A stretch of 64,000 nt of DNA from Leptospira haakeii (GCF_002812045.1 NZ_NPEG01000010.1:65844-129843), one strand, 5' to 3'; counted from the first letter of the stretch, positions 35,211 to 45,396 are shown. Program-made: numbers and translations. The notes: generated by a model from the sequence alone, not told the origin.

Positions 35211-38200
35211 TTAATAGATAGATAAATATTTTTCATGGAATACTTTATTTGGAACATTTCCTTCGGTTAAAGAATACTTTTCTCTAAGTCCTTCTAAGAA
35301 ATACATAGCCATATAACCCTTATTCTTAACCGGTATCGTTCCTCTATATTCCGTTTCAAAAAAATCGTCCACTAGTTCGAATGTATTCTGGGAAATGTTA
35401 ACCTTCCCTACTTCTCCTCCAGACTCTAAACGTGATGCAGTATTCACTGCGTCTCCCCATACATCAAATGCAAATTTTTTCTTTCCGATCACACCTCCTA
35501 TGACCGGACCGGTATGGATTCCTATTCTCATCTGCCAGTAAGGTAATCCCAATTGTTTTTTAATAGATTGCATCTGATTCATAAACGCCTGTAATTCCAA
35601 GGCAGCTAAACAAGCATCGATTGCGTGAGTCCTATTTTTTGCGGGAATCCCACCTACGCACATATAGGAATCCCCGATCGTTTTCAATTTTTCTAATTTA
35701 TAACGATGTACTATTTCATCGAATTGAGTAAAACAACTATCCAATTCTCTGACCAGATCGGATGGAGAAAGTGTCTCTGCAATTTGAGTAAAACCCTTAA
35801 AATCCGTAAATAGGATCGTAGCAGATTCATATAAGATCGGTCTAACTTCTCCTTTTTCCTTCAATTCCTCTGCTATCTCTGAAGGAAGAATATTAAGAAG
35901 TAATGAGTCTGCTTTTTCTCGAGAAATTTCAGCTTCTGTAAAAAGATTTTTGATCTGATCATATAAGGAAGCGTTATGCAATGCTGTGGTAATTTGTTCG
36001 CAGATCCGCATGATCTTATTCCGCGACTTAACGCTTAAACCTATCTTTCTTTCGAAGGCAGTTAAATTCAGAATCCCTATCACTTCCTGGTTCAATATAA
36101 GTGGAATTTGGAACATAGAATATAGATGACAATTCTTTGCTATCCTGAGATCGATTTTAGAAAAGTTAACCTTACTTCCATTGAGAAGATTCGTAAAACC
36201 TTGGTCCGAGCGTATATCATCTATATATAATGGAACTTTTTCAGAATAAGTATGATAGATACTCCCACCCGTTTCGTTCAGAGGTATTTCCAGATTACGA
36301 AAATACTGCATCTCCTTCTCTGTAAGCCCAGGCATGGCAGAATTTCCGGAATAAGTCCTTAACACTCCTTTCTCTTTATCTTTCAACAATAACCATATAG
36401 TATCCACCGCACCATGATCAACGATATGATCGAATGCGGATTGAAAGACTTGATCAAGATCCAAAGAAGAATTCAAAATTCTTGCAAATCTATTCAACTC
36501 TTCTATTTCTTCTGCAGAATCCTTTGTTTCCTGTAATAAAATAGCATTTTGAACTGCGCCTGCGATCTGATCTCCCAAGGATGCAATTTCCTTCAAATCT
36601 TTCTGGGCTAAAAATTGGACTTTTGACCAGGTCACCGAAAGGACCCCGAGTGTTTTTCCTTGTACGATCAAAGGAACATGAAGGACAGATTCCAAATTAA
36701 AAGTCCTAACTAGAATCGCATCAAAGGGAGAAGCATCCAACCACTCAGGCTTAATCTCTGCCAAATAAATTGGCTTCTGCTTTTTTGAGGTTCTTGCAAG
36801 AATTCCTCCTTCTAACGCTAATGGAATCTTAAGATCCGACATCTTGTCTTTAATATCCGAATCCGCGTTTGAAGTCAGGTGATACAACACCAATGATTGC
36901 TGGGCATCATTGATCGTAAACAGAGCGAGAATGGAATCTTGCCCGAACCTTAAAGAAATATGATCCTTAACAAATTGTAAAATTTCAGTCAAATCACTTG
37001 TTGAATTGATCCTTTTAGCAAGCTCGGTCAGTATCTCTGCTTCGTTTCGAGAATTTTCTGCTTCTTCTCTTGCCCGATCCAATCTATGTAATAAAACATC
37101 CAGCTCCGACGAAATAGGCCTAGTCAAAAAGAAAGCAAGTTGGTATCCTAGAAGAAGGATAGGAAAACATATTAAAAGTATATAAAGTATTCTTGAATCA
37201 ATTGGACTATATTTCGACAAAAACGGAAAAAGGAGAAATGAAAATAACGGGATCAAGGAAAGGGATAATAGAGAGATCCTGTGACTGATCCTAAAAGCCT
37301 GCTGAGCTTCCAACCTTGTTGAATTTTTAAGAACTCCATAGGCAAGTATTCCAGTCGGTATAATGCTTAAATTTCCAAGAGGATAGATAGGAAATCCTTG
37401 TGTTGCAGGTAAATTCAAAAGAAGCATCACACTTCCTACAACTAAGAACAAGACTGCCAAGTTCCCCAAGAAATCTGATTCTCTCTTTCTCAATGCGGAG
37501 AACCATTCCAATAAAACTGCTAAGATCCCGATAAAACCGACTACTCCAAATCCTTGGACAACTGGTCCGGATGCAAGTATCCTTCCCCAAGGAAATTCGT
37601 AATATCCTACAAACAACCAAGGCGAGAGCGCTGCGACACTTAATAAAAATACTAGCGCGTCGAAGATTGGAAAATATTTGGGCAAAGGTTTTTTTAGGGC
37701 AAGATAAGCAAAACGTATATGAATAGAAGGTGCAAGAAAAAAGATCATATAACAGACCTGAGTGACTCTAAGACCTATGATAGGATCTGAAATGATATTG
37801 ATCGAAAGCACGGAGATCAATTGTGCCCCATAGATATAAAGAGAAAATGCCGCGATCTGATTTAAAGGGGAAGCGGGATTTGTTCCTCCAACAATTATCC
37901 CCAGCCAAAAAACCGCCAAAGTAGAGACTAGTGGAATAAAAAGCCATTGTATATTTTGGGATTTGGCAAGCTCATCCGGAGAAATAAGATAAACAAATGC
38001 TCCGGATATTCCCAAAAATAAGAGAGCGATTATCGCATTCAAAAAATAGAATAAAGCATTCTTATTAAATAAGAAATCGCTTAAGTTCAGAAAGTCAGAT
38101 CGAAATACTCCGTATGCAAGAATAAGCATAGGAATAAAAGAAAAATTACCACCTGGGAAAAAAGGAATCCCTACAAAACTAGGTAGATTGGACGCGGTCA

Positions 38201-38855
38201 GAATGATAAGAAGGTTTTGTCCGAGTACAAGTGTTTTCTTATTTTTTAAAGAGTTTTGTTTTAGAAAATGAAGAATACATGGAACACCTATTAAAAAGTA
38301 AGTAGATACTCCTATGATCCCCCAAGGTTTTAAGAAGAAAGTGGATACAGGATATTTTCCGAACGGATAATGTATAAAATCTCCAGTAAAGGCACGATTT
38401 AAAATAATACCGGACAATGCAAATACGACTGCTCCCCAATTCAACCAGTTCATCCAAGAAAGAATCTTATATTTTTTTTCCAGGATATGATGCAGAATAT
38501 GAGCACTCATAGGAGTGAATAAAAGAACGATCGGGTACAAGAGCGTATTAACGGATAATAAAAAACTCTCATCCAAAATAACCGCTCTTAGTCCCAAAAG
38601 AAGTCCAAGAGTTCCGAAGGCAAGGCAGCTAATTGCAAAACTAATTAAAAGAGCTTGCGAACCTTCTTTTCGAGCTCTTATCATACCTGCGACAAATAAC
38701 AAAAAACCTACAACAAAGGTAGTGAGTCCCGGAACTGCAAAAGGGAGCTGGTACCAAAAATACTGAAGACCGGTAGGATCCGAAGGAATGATTGGCCAAG
38801 GGTTCTGTGGTAAGGCTTCCATATTCGGGACAATATAATAGGCATAAATCGTCAT
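35211..38855 (-). CDS. giant multi-pass adenylate cyclase with two GAF domains
   Basis: The frame is open further upstream, but the first ~104 codons lie inside the divergent gene and give no plausible N-terminus. ATG 38855 (1214 residues) or 38822 (1203) is preferred. The N-terminal half holds some sixteen membrane helices in two similar blocks. Two GAF domains follow (from about residue 610 and 800), then the class III cyclase domain (from about 1011). That domain shows metal Asp in LFTDFKGF, Asp in KTIGDSYM, and FAFDVWGDAVNTASR, whose Lys/Asp pair indicates ATP use. A ligand-responsive cAMP producer is inferred. Divergent from the AraC receptor at 38938. Confidence 0.9.
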   Translation of the reverse strand: MTIYAYYIVPNMEALPQNPWPIIPSDPTGLQYFWYQLPFAVPGLTTFVVGFLLFVAGMIRARKEGSQALLISFAISCLAFGTLGLLLGLRAVILDESFLLSVNTLLYPIVLLFTPMSAHILHHILEKKYKILSWMNWLNWGAVVFALSGIILNRAFTGDFIHYPFGKYPVSTFFLKPWGIIGVSTYFLIGVPCILHFLKQNSLKNKKTLVLGQNLLIILTASNLPSFVGIPFFPGGNFSFIPMLILAYGVFRSDFLNLSDFLFNKNALFYFLNAIIALLFLGISGAFVYLISPDELAKSQNIQWLFIPLVSTLAVFWLGIIVGGTNPASPLNQIAAFSLYIYGAQLISVLSINIISDPIIGLRVTQVCYMIFFLAPSIHIRFAYLALKKPLPKYFPIFDALVFLLSVAALSPWLFVGYYEFPWGRILASGPVVQGFGVVGFIGILAVLLEWFSALRKRESDFLGNLAVLFLVVGSVMLLLNLPATQGFPIYPLGNLSIIPTGILAYGVLKNSTRLEAQQAFRISHRISLLSLSLIPLFSFLLFPFLSKYSPIDSRILYILLICFPILLLGYQLAFFLTRPISSELDVLLHRLDRAREEAENSRNEAEILTELAKRINSTSDLTEILQFVKDHISLRFGQDSILALFTINDAQQSLVLYHLTSNADSDIKDKMSDLKIPLALEGGILARTSKKQKPIYLAEIKPEWLDASPFDAILVRTFNLESVLHVPLIVQGKTLGVLSVTWSKVQFLAQKDLKEIASLGDQIAGAVQNAILLQETKDSAEEIEELNRFARILNSSLDLDQVFQSAFDHIVDHGAVDTIWLLLKDKEKGVLRTYSGNSAMPGLTEKEMQYFRNLEIPLNETGGSIYHTYSEKVPLYIDDIRSDQGFTNLLNGSKVNFSKIDLRIAKNCHLYSMFQIPLILNQEVIGILNLTAFERKIGLSVKSRNKIMRICEQITTALHNASLYDQIKNLFTEAEISREKADSLLLNILPSEIAEELKEKGEVRPILYESATILFTDFKGFTQIAETLSPSDLVRELDSCFTQFDEIVHRYKLEKLKTIGDSYMCVGGIPAKNRTHAIDACLAALELQAFMNQMQSIKKQLGLPYWQMRIGIHTGPVIGGVIGKKKFAFDVWGDAVNTASRLESGGEVGKVNISQNTFELVDDFFETEYRGTIPVKNKGYMAMYFLEGLREKYSLTEGNVPNKVFHEKYLSIY

Positions 38856-38937
38856 CCGTCGTCTGTGGTTATAATTCTGGACATTTATTTCCAATAAGAA
38901 TTGCCATCTTTTAGATATCTGAAAGAACTCACCGTGA

Positions 38938-40563
38938 ATGTGGAGATCCAAATATAAAGTATACTTATTGATCCTGCTTCTTTCGATGAGCGCTTGTAAG
39001 TCCTCAAACCAAGCGGAGAAGGAAGCAGATTGTAGCGTTGAGACCTTACAGATTCGAACAACTCTTAGCGAAGAAAGAGATCCGAATCTCGCGTTTTCGC
39101 AAACTTTTGAGGATCTAAACCAGCCATATATTGATCTTGGATATACCGATCGTACTATTTGGATCAAACTGCAGAGTAAACCCTTTTCAGCGGAAAAAAA
39201 ATGTTATATGGTCTTAGAATGGGCTACTCTTACTCATATAGACTTCTTTTTAGAAAATGATAGAGGCGACTGGAACCTGTATGGTCAGGCAGGAGCGATT
39301 TTAGAAAGAAGCAAATGGAAAATTGCTTGGTTGGATTACCCGAGTATTCCACTTCTTCGGAACAAAGAAATACTAGTAAGGATCAATACTCGTTCATTAG
39401 TTCGTATTCCTTTCTTTATCTTATCTGAAGAAGAAGCCAGAAACAAAACCAATGACCGCACCATGTACACCTCCTTTTATGCAGGGTTCATGCTCGCGAT
39501 ATGTTTGTTTTCTTTATTTTTCTTTTTTACCCTCAAAGACCAAATCTATCTTTGGTACGGAGGTTATATATTTTTTGTAACAATGAACTTTAGCCTAATG
39601 TATTCTTCCGCACCTAGGATTCTTTTATCAGAAATTCCCTATTGGCTCAATCATGGATTCTTCTTCAGTCAGGCATGCACCTTATTCTTTGGAGTTGCAT
39701 TCTTCAGGGAATTTGTGGATTTGAGATCTCATTTCCCTCGTTTTGATAAAATTGCGATCGCCATACTTATTTTTGCCGCGTTAAGTTCAATTGCTTCAGT
39801 GCTTTCGGATTGGAACCAATTATTTTCTAGAGTATTCTCCCTTATTTATATGATTTGGATCCCTGCATTTTTAATCGTTACGATTAGAATGCTAGTTCAA
39901 GGACAAAAACATCTTTTAACATTCGTTCTCACATGGGGCACATTTTATTCGGCAGCATTCGTATATATATTATGGATCATGCGAATTCTTCCACCTAATC
40001 CTATTTGCTTTTACTTGCCAGTTTGGGCACTACCCTTGGAAGTTATATTTTTTGCGGCGAGTATCTACCAAAGATATAAAAACATAGATTCAAGAAGAAA
40101 AATATTAGAGATCGAAATGAAAACAGCAATGGATCGGTTATCTGAATTTTCTCTTAAGACAGAAAAATCCAAGACATCAGACGGAAAAACTTCTAAATAC
40201 ATCAGAAGTAAGATCCATAATACAAATGTAAATGAGATATTGGGAGAAATAGAAAGATTATTTACGCAAGAAATGATATTTAAAGAAGAAAATCTTTCCT
40301 TAGCTACTCTTGCTACAAGGCTGGAATTAAATCCTCACCAACTTTCGGAAATATGTAATACTCAATTGAATACCACATTTCCAAGGCTATTATCTTATTA
40401 TAGAATAAAACATTCGATCCAACTATTAAAAGAAAACTCTGAATGGAATATTTTAGAAATTGCTTATGAATCAGGATTCGGGTCCAAGGCTGCGTTTAAC
40501 GCCGAATTCAAACGGATCACCGGACGAACTCCAAGACAATTTAGAATGTTTGAATTAACTTAA
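38938..40563 (+). CDS. membrane AraC-family regulator with 7TM-DISM receptor (second)
   Basis: The 541-residue protein has a lipoprotein-like signal (LLILLLSMSACKS). A DISMED2-like beta domain (about 35-165; YIDLGYTDRTIWIKLQS, then TLTHIDFFLEND) and seven helices (about 175-385) follow. The C-terminal AraC domain (about 430-535) shows LATLATRLELNPHQLSEICN and ILEIAYESGFGSKAAFNAEFKRITGRTP. It is the paralogue of the protein at 24396-25970, with the same domain order and about the same length. It shares an 82-bp divergent region with the giant cyclase, so it may control it. ATG 38938 is used; no clear ribosome binding site. Confidence 0.88.
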   Translation: MWRSKYKVYLLILLLSMSACKSSNQAEKEADCSVETLQIRTTLSEERDPNLAFSQTFEDLNQPYIDLGYTDRTIWIKLQSKPFSAEKKCYMVLEWATLTHIDFFLENDRGDWNLYGQAGAILERSKWKIAWLDYPSIPLLRNKEILVRINTRSLVRIPFFILSEEEARNKTNDRTMYTSFYAGFMLAICLFSLFFFFTLKDQIYLWYGGYIFFVTMNFSLMYSSAPRILLSEIPYWLNHGFFFSQACTLFFGVAFFREFVDLRSHFPRFDKIAIAILIFAALSSIASVLSDWNQLFSRVFSLIYMIWIPAFLIVTIRMLVQGQKHLLTFVLTWGTFYSAAFVYILWIMRILPPNPICFYLPVWALPLEVIFFAASIYQRYKNIDSRRKILEIEMKTAMDRLSEFSLKTEKSKTSDGKTSKYIRSKIHNTNVNEILGEIERLFTQEMIFKEENLSLATLATRLELNPHQLSEICNTQLNTTFPRLLSYYRIKHSIQLLKENSEWNILEIAYESGFGSKAAFNAEFKRITGRTPRQFRMFELT

Positions 40564-40685
40564 CGAAAATTCTTCCTTCTTCTTAAGAAAGAAATGTGAA
40601 TCAGTTGTTCAGGGGACAATTTTTTTCACTTATACCGGATTCGTTCAAGCCAAGGATAAAATGTTTATGCTATCCTTGGTTATAA

Positions 40686-41720
40686 ATGAAGAAGTTTCTG
40701 ATCGTTCTATTTTCCGTACTTTTTTTAATTATAATCTGGTGGATTTTAACTCCTTCTCCTCATGAATACAAAAGAATCACAAATTCAGATCTTTCTTTTG
40801 AAACTGTAATTTTCAGGAGTTCCGATCCGAAACGTCTTTCCAATTTTTATAAAAATGTATTCCAAGCAAAAGAAGCGGAGAACGACTCTAGTTGGTCCCT
40901 AAGCGATCCGCTTTCTTCCATTATTACTCTTAGAACTCCTGATTATCAAGGAGAAGGACCATTATTTACCATATTAAAAACGGAAAAAAAGAATCTAGAT
41001 ACATTCGCAGCGAATGATCTAGGCTACGCTCATATCTGTTTCGAAACGGATAATGTTCCCGGTCTTATCCAAACAATCCAAAATAACGGAGGAAAGATTG
41101 ATAGTCGTTTCGAGGACTTACAAAAAGTCCCGGCAATCTACGGCAGAGATCCGGATGGGAATATATTCGAGGTCCATATTCCATTTCCAACTCCACTTAG
41201 CCCAAGCACCATCTTTCGCAGCCTAAATTCATTCGTAAGGACTTACTTTAAACTGGACCCTCCTGCGGTTGATAAGATCAGATTCCTTCACGTAAATATA
41301 AATTCCAAGGATTGGATCAGGACTCTTTCTTTTTACGGCAAGATATTCGAAACAAATGCCACAGGATTCGAAAGAGACTATAAGGGAAACTTTATAGAAA
41401 ATCTAACGGGACTCACTGAAATTGAAGTAAAAGGACGTCATCTTCCCCTCCCCGGATACGAAGAAGGTGGACCCACATTCGAGATATTCTCATACAATAA
41501 ATTCAGCAAAATAGGCCCATTAGATAAATCTGATACAGGAAGAATTGCGGTAGGATTCCGAGTATCCGATTTACGATCATCAGTAAAAAAAATACTGGAA
41601 GAAGGTGGGGTTTTATTAGAAGAGAAAGACAATACCACAATATTCAAAGATCCAGAAGGTAATCTTATACTTGTATCCCAAAAAAATCTAGCTTCGAAAA
41701 AACCAATCCATGAAAATTAA
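40686..41720 (+). CDS. membrane-anchored protein with two VOC (glyoxalase-fold) domains
   Basis: The 344-residue protein has an N-terminal hydrophobic helix (FLIVLFSVLFLIIIWWIL) and then two vicinal-oxygen-chelate domains, at about residues 38-165 and 195-330. Each ends in the typical PEG/DPDGN turn (GRDPDGNIFEVHI and FKDPEGNLILVSQ). Metal ligands are partly visible (His in AHICFE and RFLHVNI; Glu in FEVH). Substrate unknown. It overlaps the next gene by 11 bp, so the pair is co-translated and may act on one compound. Confidence 0.8.
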   Translation: MKKFLIVLFSVLFLIIIWWILTPSPHEYKRITNSDLSFETVIFRSSDPKRLSNFYKNVFQAKEAENDSSWSLSDPLSSIITLRTPDYQGEGPLFTILKTEKKNLDTFAANDLGYAHICFETDNVPGLIQTIQNNGGKIDSRFEDLQKVPAIYGRDPDGNIFEVHIPFPTPLSPSTIFRSLNSFVRTYFKLDPPAVDKIRFLHVNINSKDWIRTLSFYGKIFETNATGFERDYKGNFIENLTGLTEIEVKGRHLPLPGYEEGGPTFEIFSYNKFSKIGPLDKSDTGRIAVGFRVSDLRSSVKKILEEGGVLLEEKDNTTIFKDPEGNLILVSQKNLASKKPIHEN

Positions 41721-42762
41721 TCTTCCCCAAAAAATGAAAGCGGTCCGCCAATTAGGTCCACTACCTAACGAGGCACTCTCTGATCCAAATGAGATTAAAA
41801 AAATCTTACAACTTACTTCTATCGATTTGCCAAAACCTGGCCCAGGACAGGTTCTCATAAAGGTGGATCGAGGCTCTATGAACCCGAACGATCTTTACCA
41901 TATCCGAGGAGTATACAGTTCTACTTTTGATTATCCTTATCCTAGAGGGGTCGGCTTTGAAGCAGCAGGAACAGTAGTAGCTAACGGAGGAGGGATCGTC
42001 GGAAAAATGAGAATGGGCAAAAGAGTTGCCTTTTATAGCAAGAGCGGAGTATTTGCGGAATACGCTTTGGCAGAGGCTTTAAAATTGATCGTTCTTCCTA
42101 ATGACGTGCAATTCCAGGAAGCAGCCTCCTCAGTTGCAAATCCCATTACAGGGATTGCTATGGCAAGATGTGCGAAAGCATCCGAATCCAAATATTTTTT
42201 TATTACCGCTGCGGCAGGAGCAGTTGCCAGAATGACGATGCGTGTCGCACATAAATACGGTCTAAAAAGTATAGCAATCGTTCGCAGAGAGGAGCAGATC
42301 TCGATCTGCAAAGAAGAAGGTGCATCATACGTATTAAATCAATCCGATCCAGATTTCGAAAAACGACTTACAGAACTATGTAAAGAAGTCAATTGCACAT
42401 ACGGTTTCGATTGTATCGGGGGAGAAATGCCTTTGACACTTGTCCGATCTATGCCCCAAGGATCCACCCTTTGTATGTATGGTTATTTTAATACCGGCCC
42501 CATGCAGTTCCAACCTCAGAAATTATTCAACGGTTGGAAAGTCCAATTTTTCGAGATTGAATACTATATCAATGCACTCTCTCTTCCGTCGCGATATTTA
42601 CTATCGCGAGAAGTGATCGAGAATGTGAACGGTCTTTTTAGACCCAAGATACAACGCCAATTCAAGTTGGAAGAAGCCGCAGAGGCATACACATTTTATA
42701 ACCAAAATATGACTGACGGCAAGATACAGATCCTTTGCGAATCAAGTACGCGCCAGGGATAG
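41710..42762 (+). CDS. zinc-free MDR oxidoreductase (quinone/enoyl reductase-like)
   Basis: The 350-residue protein is a medium-chain dehydrogenase/reductase: GroES-like N-terminal domain (PGPGQVLIKVDRGSMNPNDLYHIRGVY) and Rossmann domain (FITAAAGAVARMTMRVAHKYGLKSIAIVRR). The catalytic zinc ligands of true alcohol dehydrogenases are absent, so NADPH:quinone or 2-enoyl-CoA/thioester reductase relatives are more likely. Its last codons (TCTACGCGCCAGGGA-type) coincide with the left end of a dispersed intergenic element that supplies the TAG stop. Confidence 0.85.
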   Translation: MKINLPQKMKAVRQLGPLPNEALSDPNEIKKILQLTSIDLPKPGPGQVLIKVDRGSMNPNDLYHIRGVYSSTFDYPYPRGVGFEAAGTVVANGGGIVGKMRMGKRVAFYSKSGVFAEYALAEALKLIVLPNDVQFQEAASSVANPITGIAMARCAKASESKYFFITAAAGAVARMTMRVAHKYGLKSIAIVRREEQISICKEEGASYVLNQSDPDFEKRLTELCKEVNCTYGFDCIGGEMPLTLVRSMPQGSTLCMYGYFNTGPMQFQPQKLFNGWKVQFFEIEYYINALSLPSRYLLSREVIENVNGLFRPKIQRQFKLEEAAEAYTFYNQNMTDGKIQILCESSTRQG

Positions 42763-42849
42763 TAGCGTCATCCTGCGCCGCAACATGATAGTGGTGAGGC
42801 GCAGATGTGAGCGAATAGCCCGGTCTGAGCGCTAGCGAAGAGGCGCCCT
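42749..42849. repeat. dispersed structured intergenic element, copy 2
   Basis: The block begins CGCGCCAGGGAT (identical to 5044-5055) and ends GGCGCCCT (identical to 5110-5117). Terminal GCGCC and GGCGC can pair, and an inner hairpin CTGCGCC...GGCGCAG spans 42773-42804. Its left end forms the last codons and TAG stop of the MDR gene. The remainder of the 330-bp gap to 43092 is AT-rich with no gene or hairpin I can support. Confidence 0.6.
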
Positions 42850-43092
42850 ATATATCAAATCAAATATATTAAATATTTATAATACAACAAATTTCGTAAT
42901 AAATAGGTTTAAATATATGGACTGTTCGTTCAATATTTTTATTATAACGAACGCTTTAAAAAGAAAAAACTTCATATATAGAATAGAATCTTCGGAAAAA
43001 ATAAACGATTTATAAGTATGCCCTGTTAAATATCCCCCACACATATAAAAAACTATCGTGATTGATTGGGAATTCAATGGAGAGAATTCAAA

Positions 43093-45381
43093 ATGTTTAA
43101 CAGAAGGAAAATGAAAATTTTTTGTTCTGTATCAGTGGTATTTGCTATATTAGCAAGTTGTTCCCCTGAAACAGACCAAGCGTATTTACCGTTCTCACTT
43201 TCTAAATCGGCGAAGTCCACTTACAACTCTGTCAGAGCTTTTGTAGTGGCTACTAATCCTCCGGTCGTTCCTCTGAGTACGAACGGAAGATACATCGTAG
43301 ATTCGAATAATAACCGTTTCAAATTAAAAGCGGTGAACTGGTATGGAGCAAGTGACACTCGTCAAGTAGTGGGAGGTTTGGATAAACAACCTATCTCTCA
43401 TATCATTTCTCTAATCCAAGAATGGGGCTTTAACTCGGTTAGATTGCCTTTTTCTAATATAATGCTTCATGACGCAAACATCGTCCCGAATGAATATGTG
43501 GCGGCTAACCCACAGTTTTTCGGAAAGACAGCCCTACAGATCTATGACGAGACTGTCGCTGCCTTAACTGCTGCAGGGATCGTAGTTGTTTTAAATAACC
43601 ATACTACTTTTTCAGAGTGGTGTTGCGGTTTTGACTATAATGGTCAATGGTATCATACAGGATCTTCCTTCGCTTATAACCAAACTCCTGAAATGTGGAA
43701 AGCGGATTGGGTGTTCTTAGTAAATCGTTATAAAAATAATAAGTTAGTCGCTGCTGCGGACCTTAGAAACGAAGTGCGCACTCAACGTTTTAACGATACT
43801 CATCTACCTAATAGCCCTAACTGGGGTTGGAATAATATAGATGATTGGCGTAAGGCAGCTCAGGAAGCAGGAAATGATATCTTACGTGCAAATCCAGACT
43901 TGGTTATCGTTGTAGAAGGTATCAACTGGTGGGGAGCAATCCCAATCTTAGGTTCGGGAGAACGCCCTCACCTAAAACCTGTTAGAGATCTTCAAGTTCA
44001 TATTCGTAACGTAAACAAACTTGTTTATGCCGCTCATAACTACGGATTTATCGGACCTAAACATAACGGTGACGATGGAACATCCGGCGGAAATATCAAA
44101 TACAAGGATATGGATTTAAATACATTCCGAAATACCATCACAGACGAATGGGGATATGTTACTGATCCCGATGCAGTTACTACTGCTCCTGTTTGGGTAA
44201 GTGAATTCGGAGCTTCTCCAGGAGAAACAAATCCTGCAGATAGAGAATGGCTCAAAAGACTCGTGGATTATTTAATCGAGAAGGATCTTGATTTTGCATT
44301 CTGGCCTCTGAATGGAGAAGATGAATGGGGACTTGTAACTTCTGATTGGTCTCAAACCAAAAGAGGCAACTGGCGTGATGAACATATGGATCGTCTTCTT
44401 GCTTTCAATGGTAAAACCGGATCCGTTGCGTATGTAGATCATTTGACCAAGATCGGATTTAACGGTGTAGATGATAACGTAAGTACAATCGATAACGACT
44501 GGTTATCAGGTGCAAACAAAGGAACTTGTCCTGACGGAGAACGTCTATTAGGTTTAAGCCGTGACCAAAGAGCACTTTGTAGTGATACAAAATACGGAAA
44601 ACTTTGGCATGCAGACCGTGCGATTAATGTTCAGGCAGTTTATGAAACTACTACTCGTTACCATGGCACGGGAGATTGGGCAGGCGGATTCACAAAATAC
44701 GAATGTCCTAACGACTACTATGTTGCAGGAGCGACTAAACATTCCTGGGGAACTAGTGGTATCCTTTGTGCACACAGTAAAGTCCCTTTAGCTAACTCTT
44801 GCCGCACTATTTGGTTCGACAGAGGAGATAGCCGCTCTTCTCAGCGTGGAGGAGACTGGGCTCCAGGTTCTTATAAAGGACAATGTGCGGATACTGAATA
44901 TGTAGCTGGGGTTGCACAAAGAGACGGAGGCGGAGCTGCACTACTCTGCTGTTCTTCTCCATTGAGTGGAGAGTTACCTTTAGTATATAAGGCAAAAAAT
45001 CTTTCTCACCGCACTGGATTCGCAGAAGGTGATGCTTGGGTAGTGACTACAGCTGATCATTGGGCAGATCATATTATCTATGGTCCTTACGACAGAGGTC
45101 GTTGGGGAACTGGTAATAAACGTGCCGTATTCCGCATGTTAGTAGATGTTACTAACGCGAATAACGATAAGATTGTTACGATAGATGTTTATGACGGTCA
45201 AGAAGTATTGGCAAGAAGAGACGTTTATAGAAACGAGTTCGTAGGTCCGGGCCAATACACTAACTTCTCATTAGATTTTAATATAGCGCCAGATAAAGCG
45301 GATCGTCCTATGGAAGTTCGCGCATGGTGGTTTGATACTTCTTATGTGAAAACTGAGAACGTAACCATTCAAAATAGATAA
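43093..45381 (+). CDS. glycoside hydrolase family 5 lipoprotein with Cys-repeat and C-terminal beta domains
   Basis: ATG 43093 follows GGAGA (43079-43083) with good spacing and replaces a TTG at 43066. The protein has 762 residues. The lipobox is ILASCS. A GH5 barrel spans about 60-410: VNWYGASDTRQVVGG, GFNSVRLPFSN, acid/base Glu227 in DLRNEVR and nucleophile Glu371 in VSEFGAS. Three Cys-containing repeats follow (about 470-630), each C-P/A-D/N...AG/LG...LC. A C-terminal carbohydrate-binding-like beta domain closes the protein. It would hydrolyse a beta-glucan-type polysaccharide at the cell surface; exact substrate unknown. Confidence 0.88.
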   Translation: MFNRRKMKIFCSVSVVFAILASCSPETDQAYLPFSLSKSAKSTYNSVRAFVVATNPPVVPLSTNGRYIVDSNNNRFKLKAVNWYGASDTRQVVGGLDKQPISHIISLIQEWGFNSVRLPFSNIMLHDANIVPNEYVAANPQFFGKTALQIYDETVAALTAAGIVVVLNNHTTFSEWCCGFDYNGQWYHTGSSFAYNQTPEMWKADWVFLVNRYKNNKLVAAADLRNEVRTQRFNDTHLPNSPNWGWNNIDDWRKAAQEAGNDILRANPDLVIVVEGINWWGAIPILGSGERPHLKPVRDLQVHIRNVNKLVYAAHNYGFIGPKHNGDDGTSGGNIKYKDMDLNTFRNTITDEWGYVTDPDAVTTAPVWVSEFGASPGETNPADREWLKRLVDYLIEKDLDFAFWPLNGEDEWGLVTSDWSQTKRGNWRDEHMDRLLAFNGKTGSVAYVDHLTKIGFNGVDDNVSTIDNDWLSGANKGTCPDGERLLGLSRDQRALCSDTKYGKLWHADRAINVQAVYETTTRYHGTGDWAGGFTKYECPNDYYVAGATKHSWGTSGILCAHSKVPLANSCRTIWFDRGDSRSSQRGGDWAPGSYKGQCADTEYVAGVAQRDGGGAALLCCSSPLSGELPLVYKAKNLSHRTGFAEGDAWVVTTADHWADHIIYGPYDRGRWGTGNKRAVFRMLVDVTNANNDKIVTIDVYDGQEVLARRDVYRNEFVGPGQYTNFSLDFNIAPDKADRPMEVRAWWFDTSYVKTENVTIQNR

Positions 45382-45396
45382 CAAATATCAAACTTT

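Noticed and set aside
38868..38882. GTTATAATTCTGGA, resembling the AraC/sulfur motif
   Set aside because: It shares the ten bases TATAATTCTG, but the flanks differ and TATAAT is a common promoter sequence.
38856..39167. N-terminal extension of the giant cyclase into the divergent AraC gene
   Set aside because: It would overlap 230 bp of a well-supported gene, and its residues do not form a signal or membrane segment.
42877..43077. 66-residue ORF on the minus strand before the GH5 gene
   Set aside because: AT-rich, no ribosome binding site, overlaps the GH5 upstream region, and the peptide is low-complexity hydrophobic sequence.
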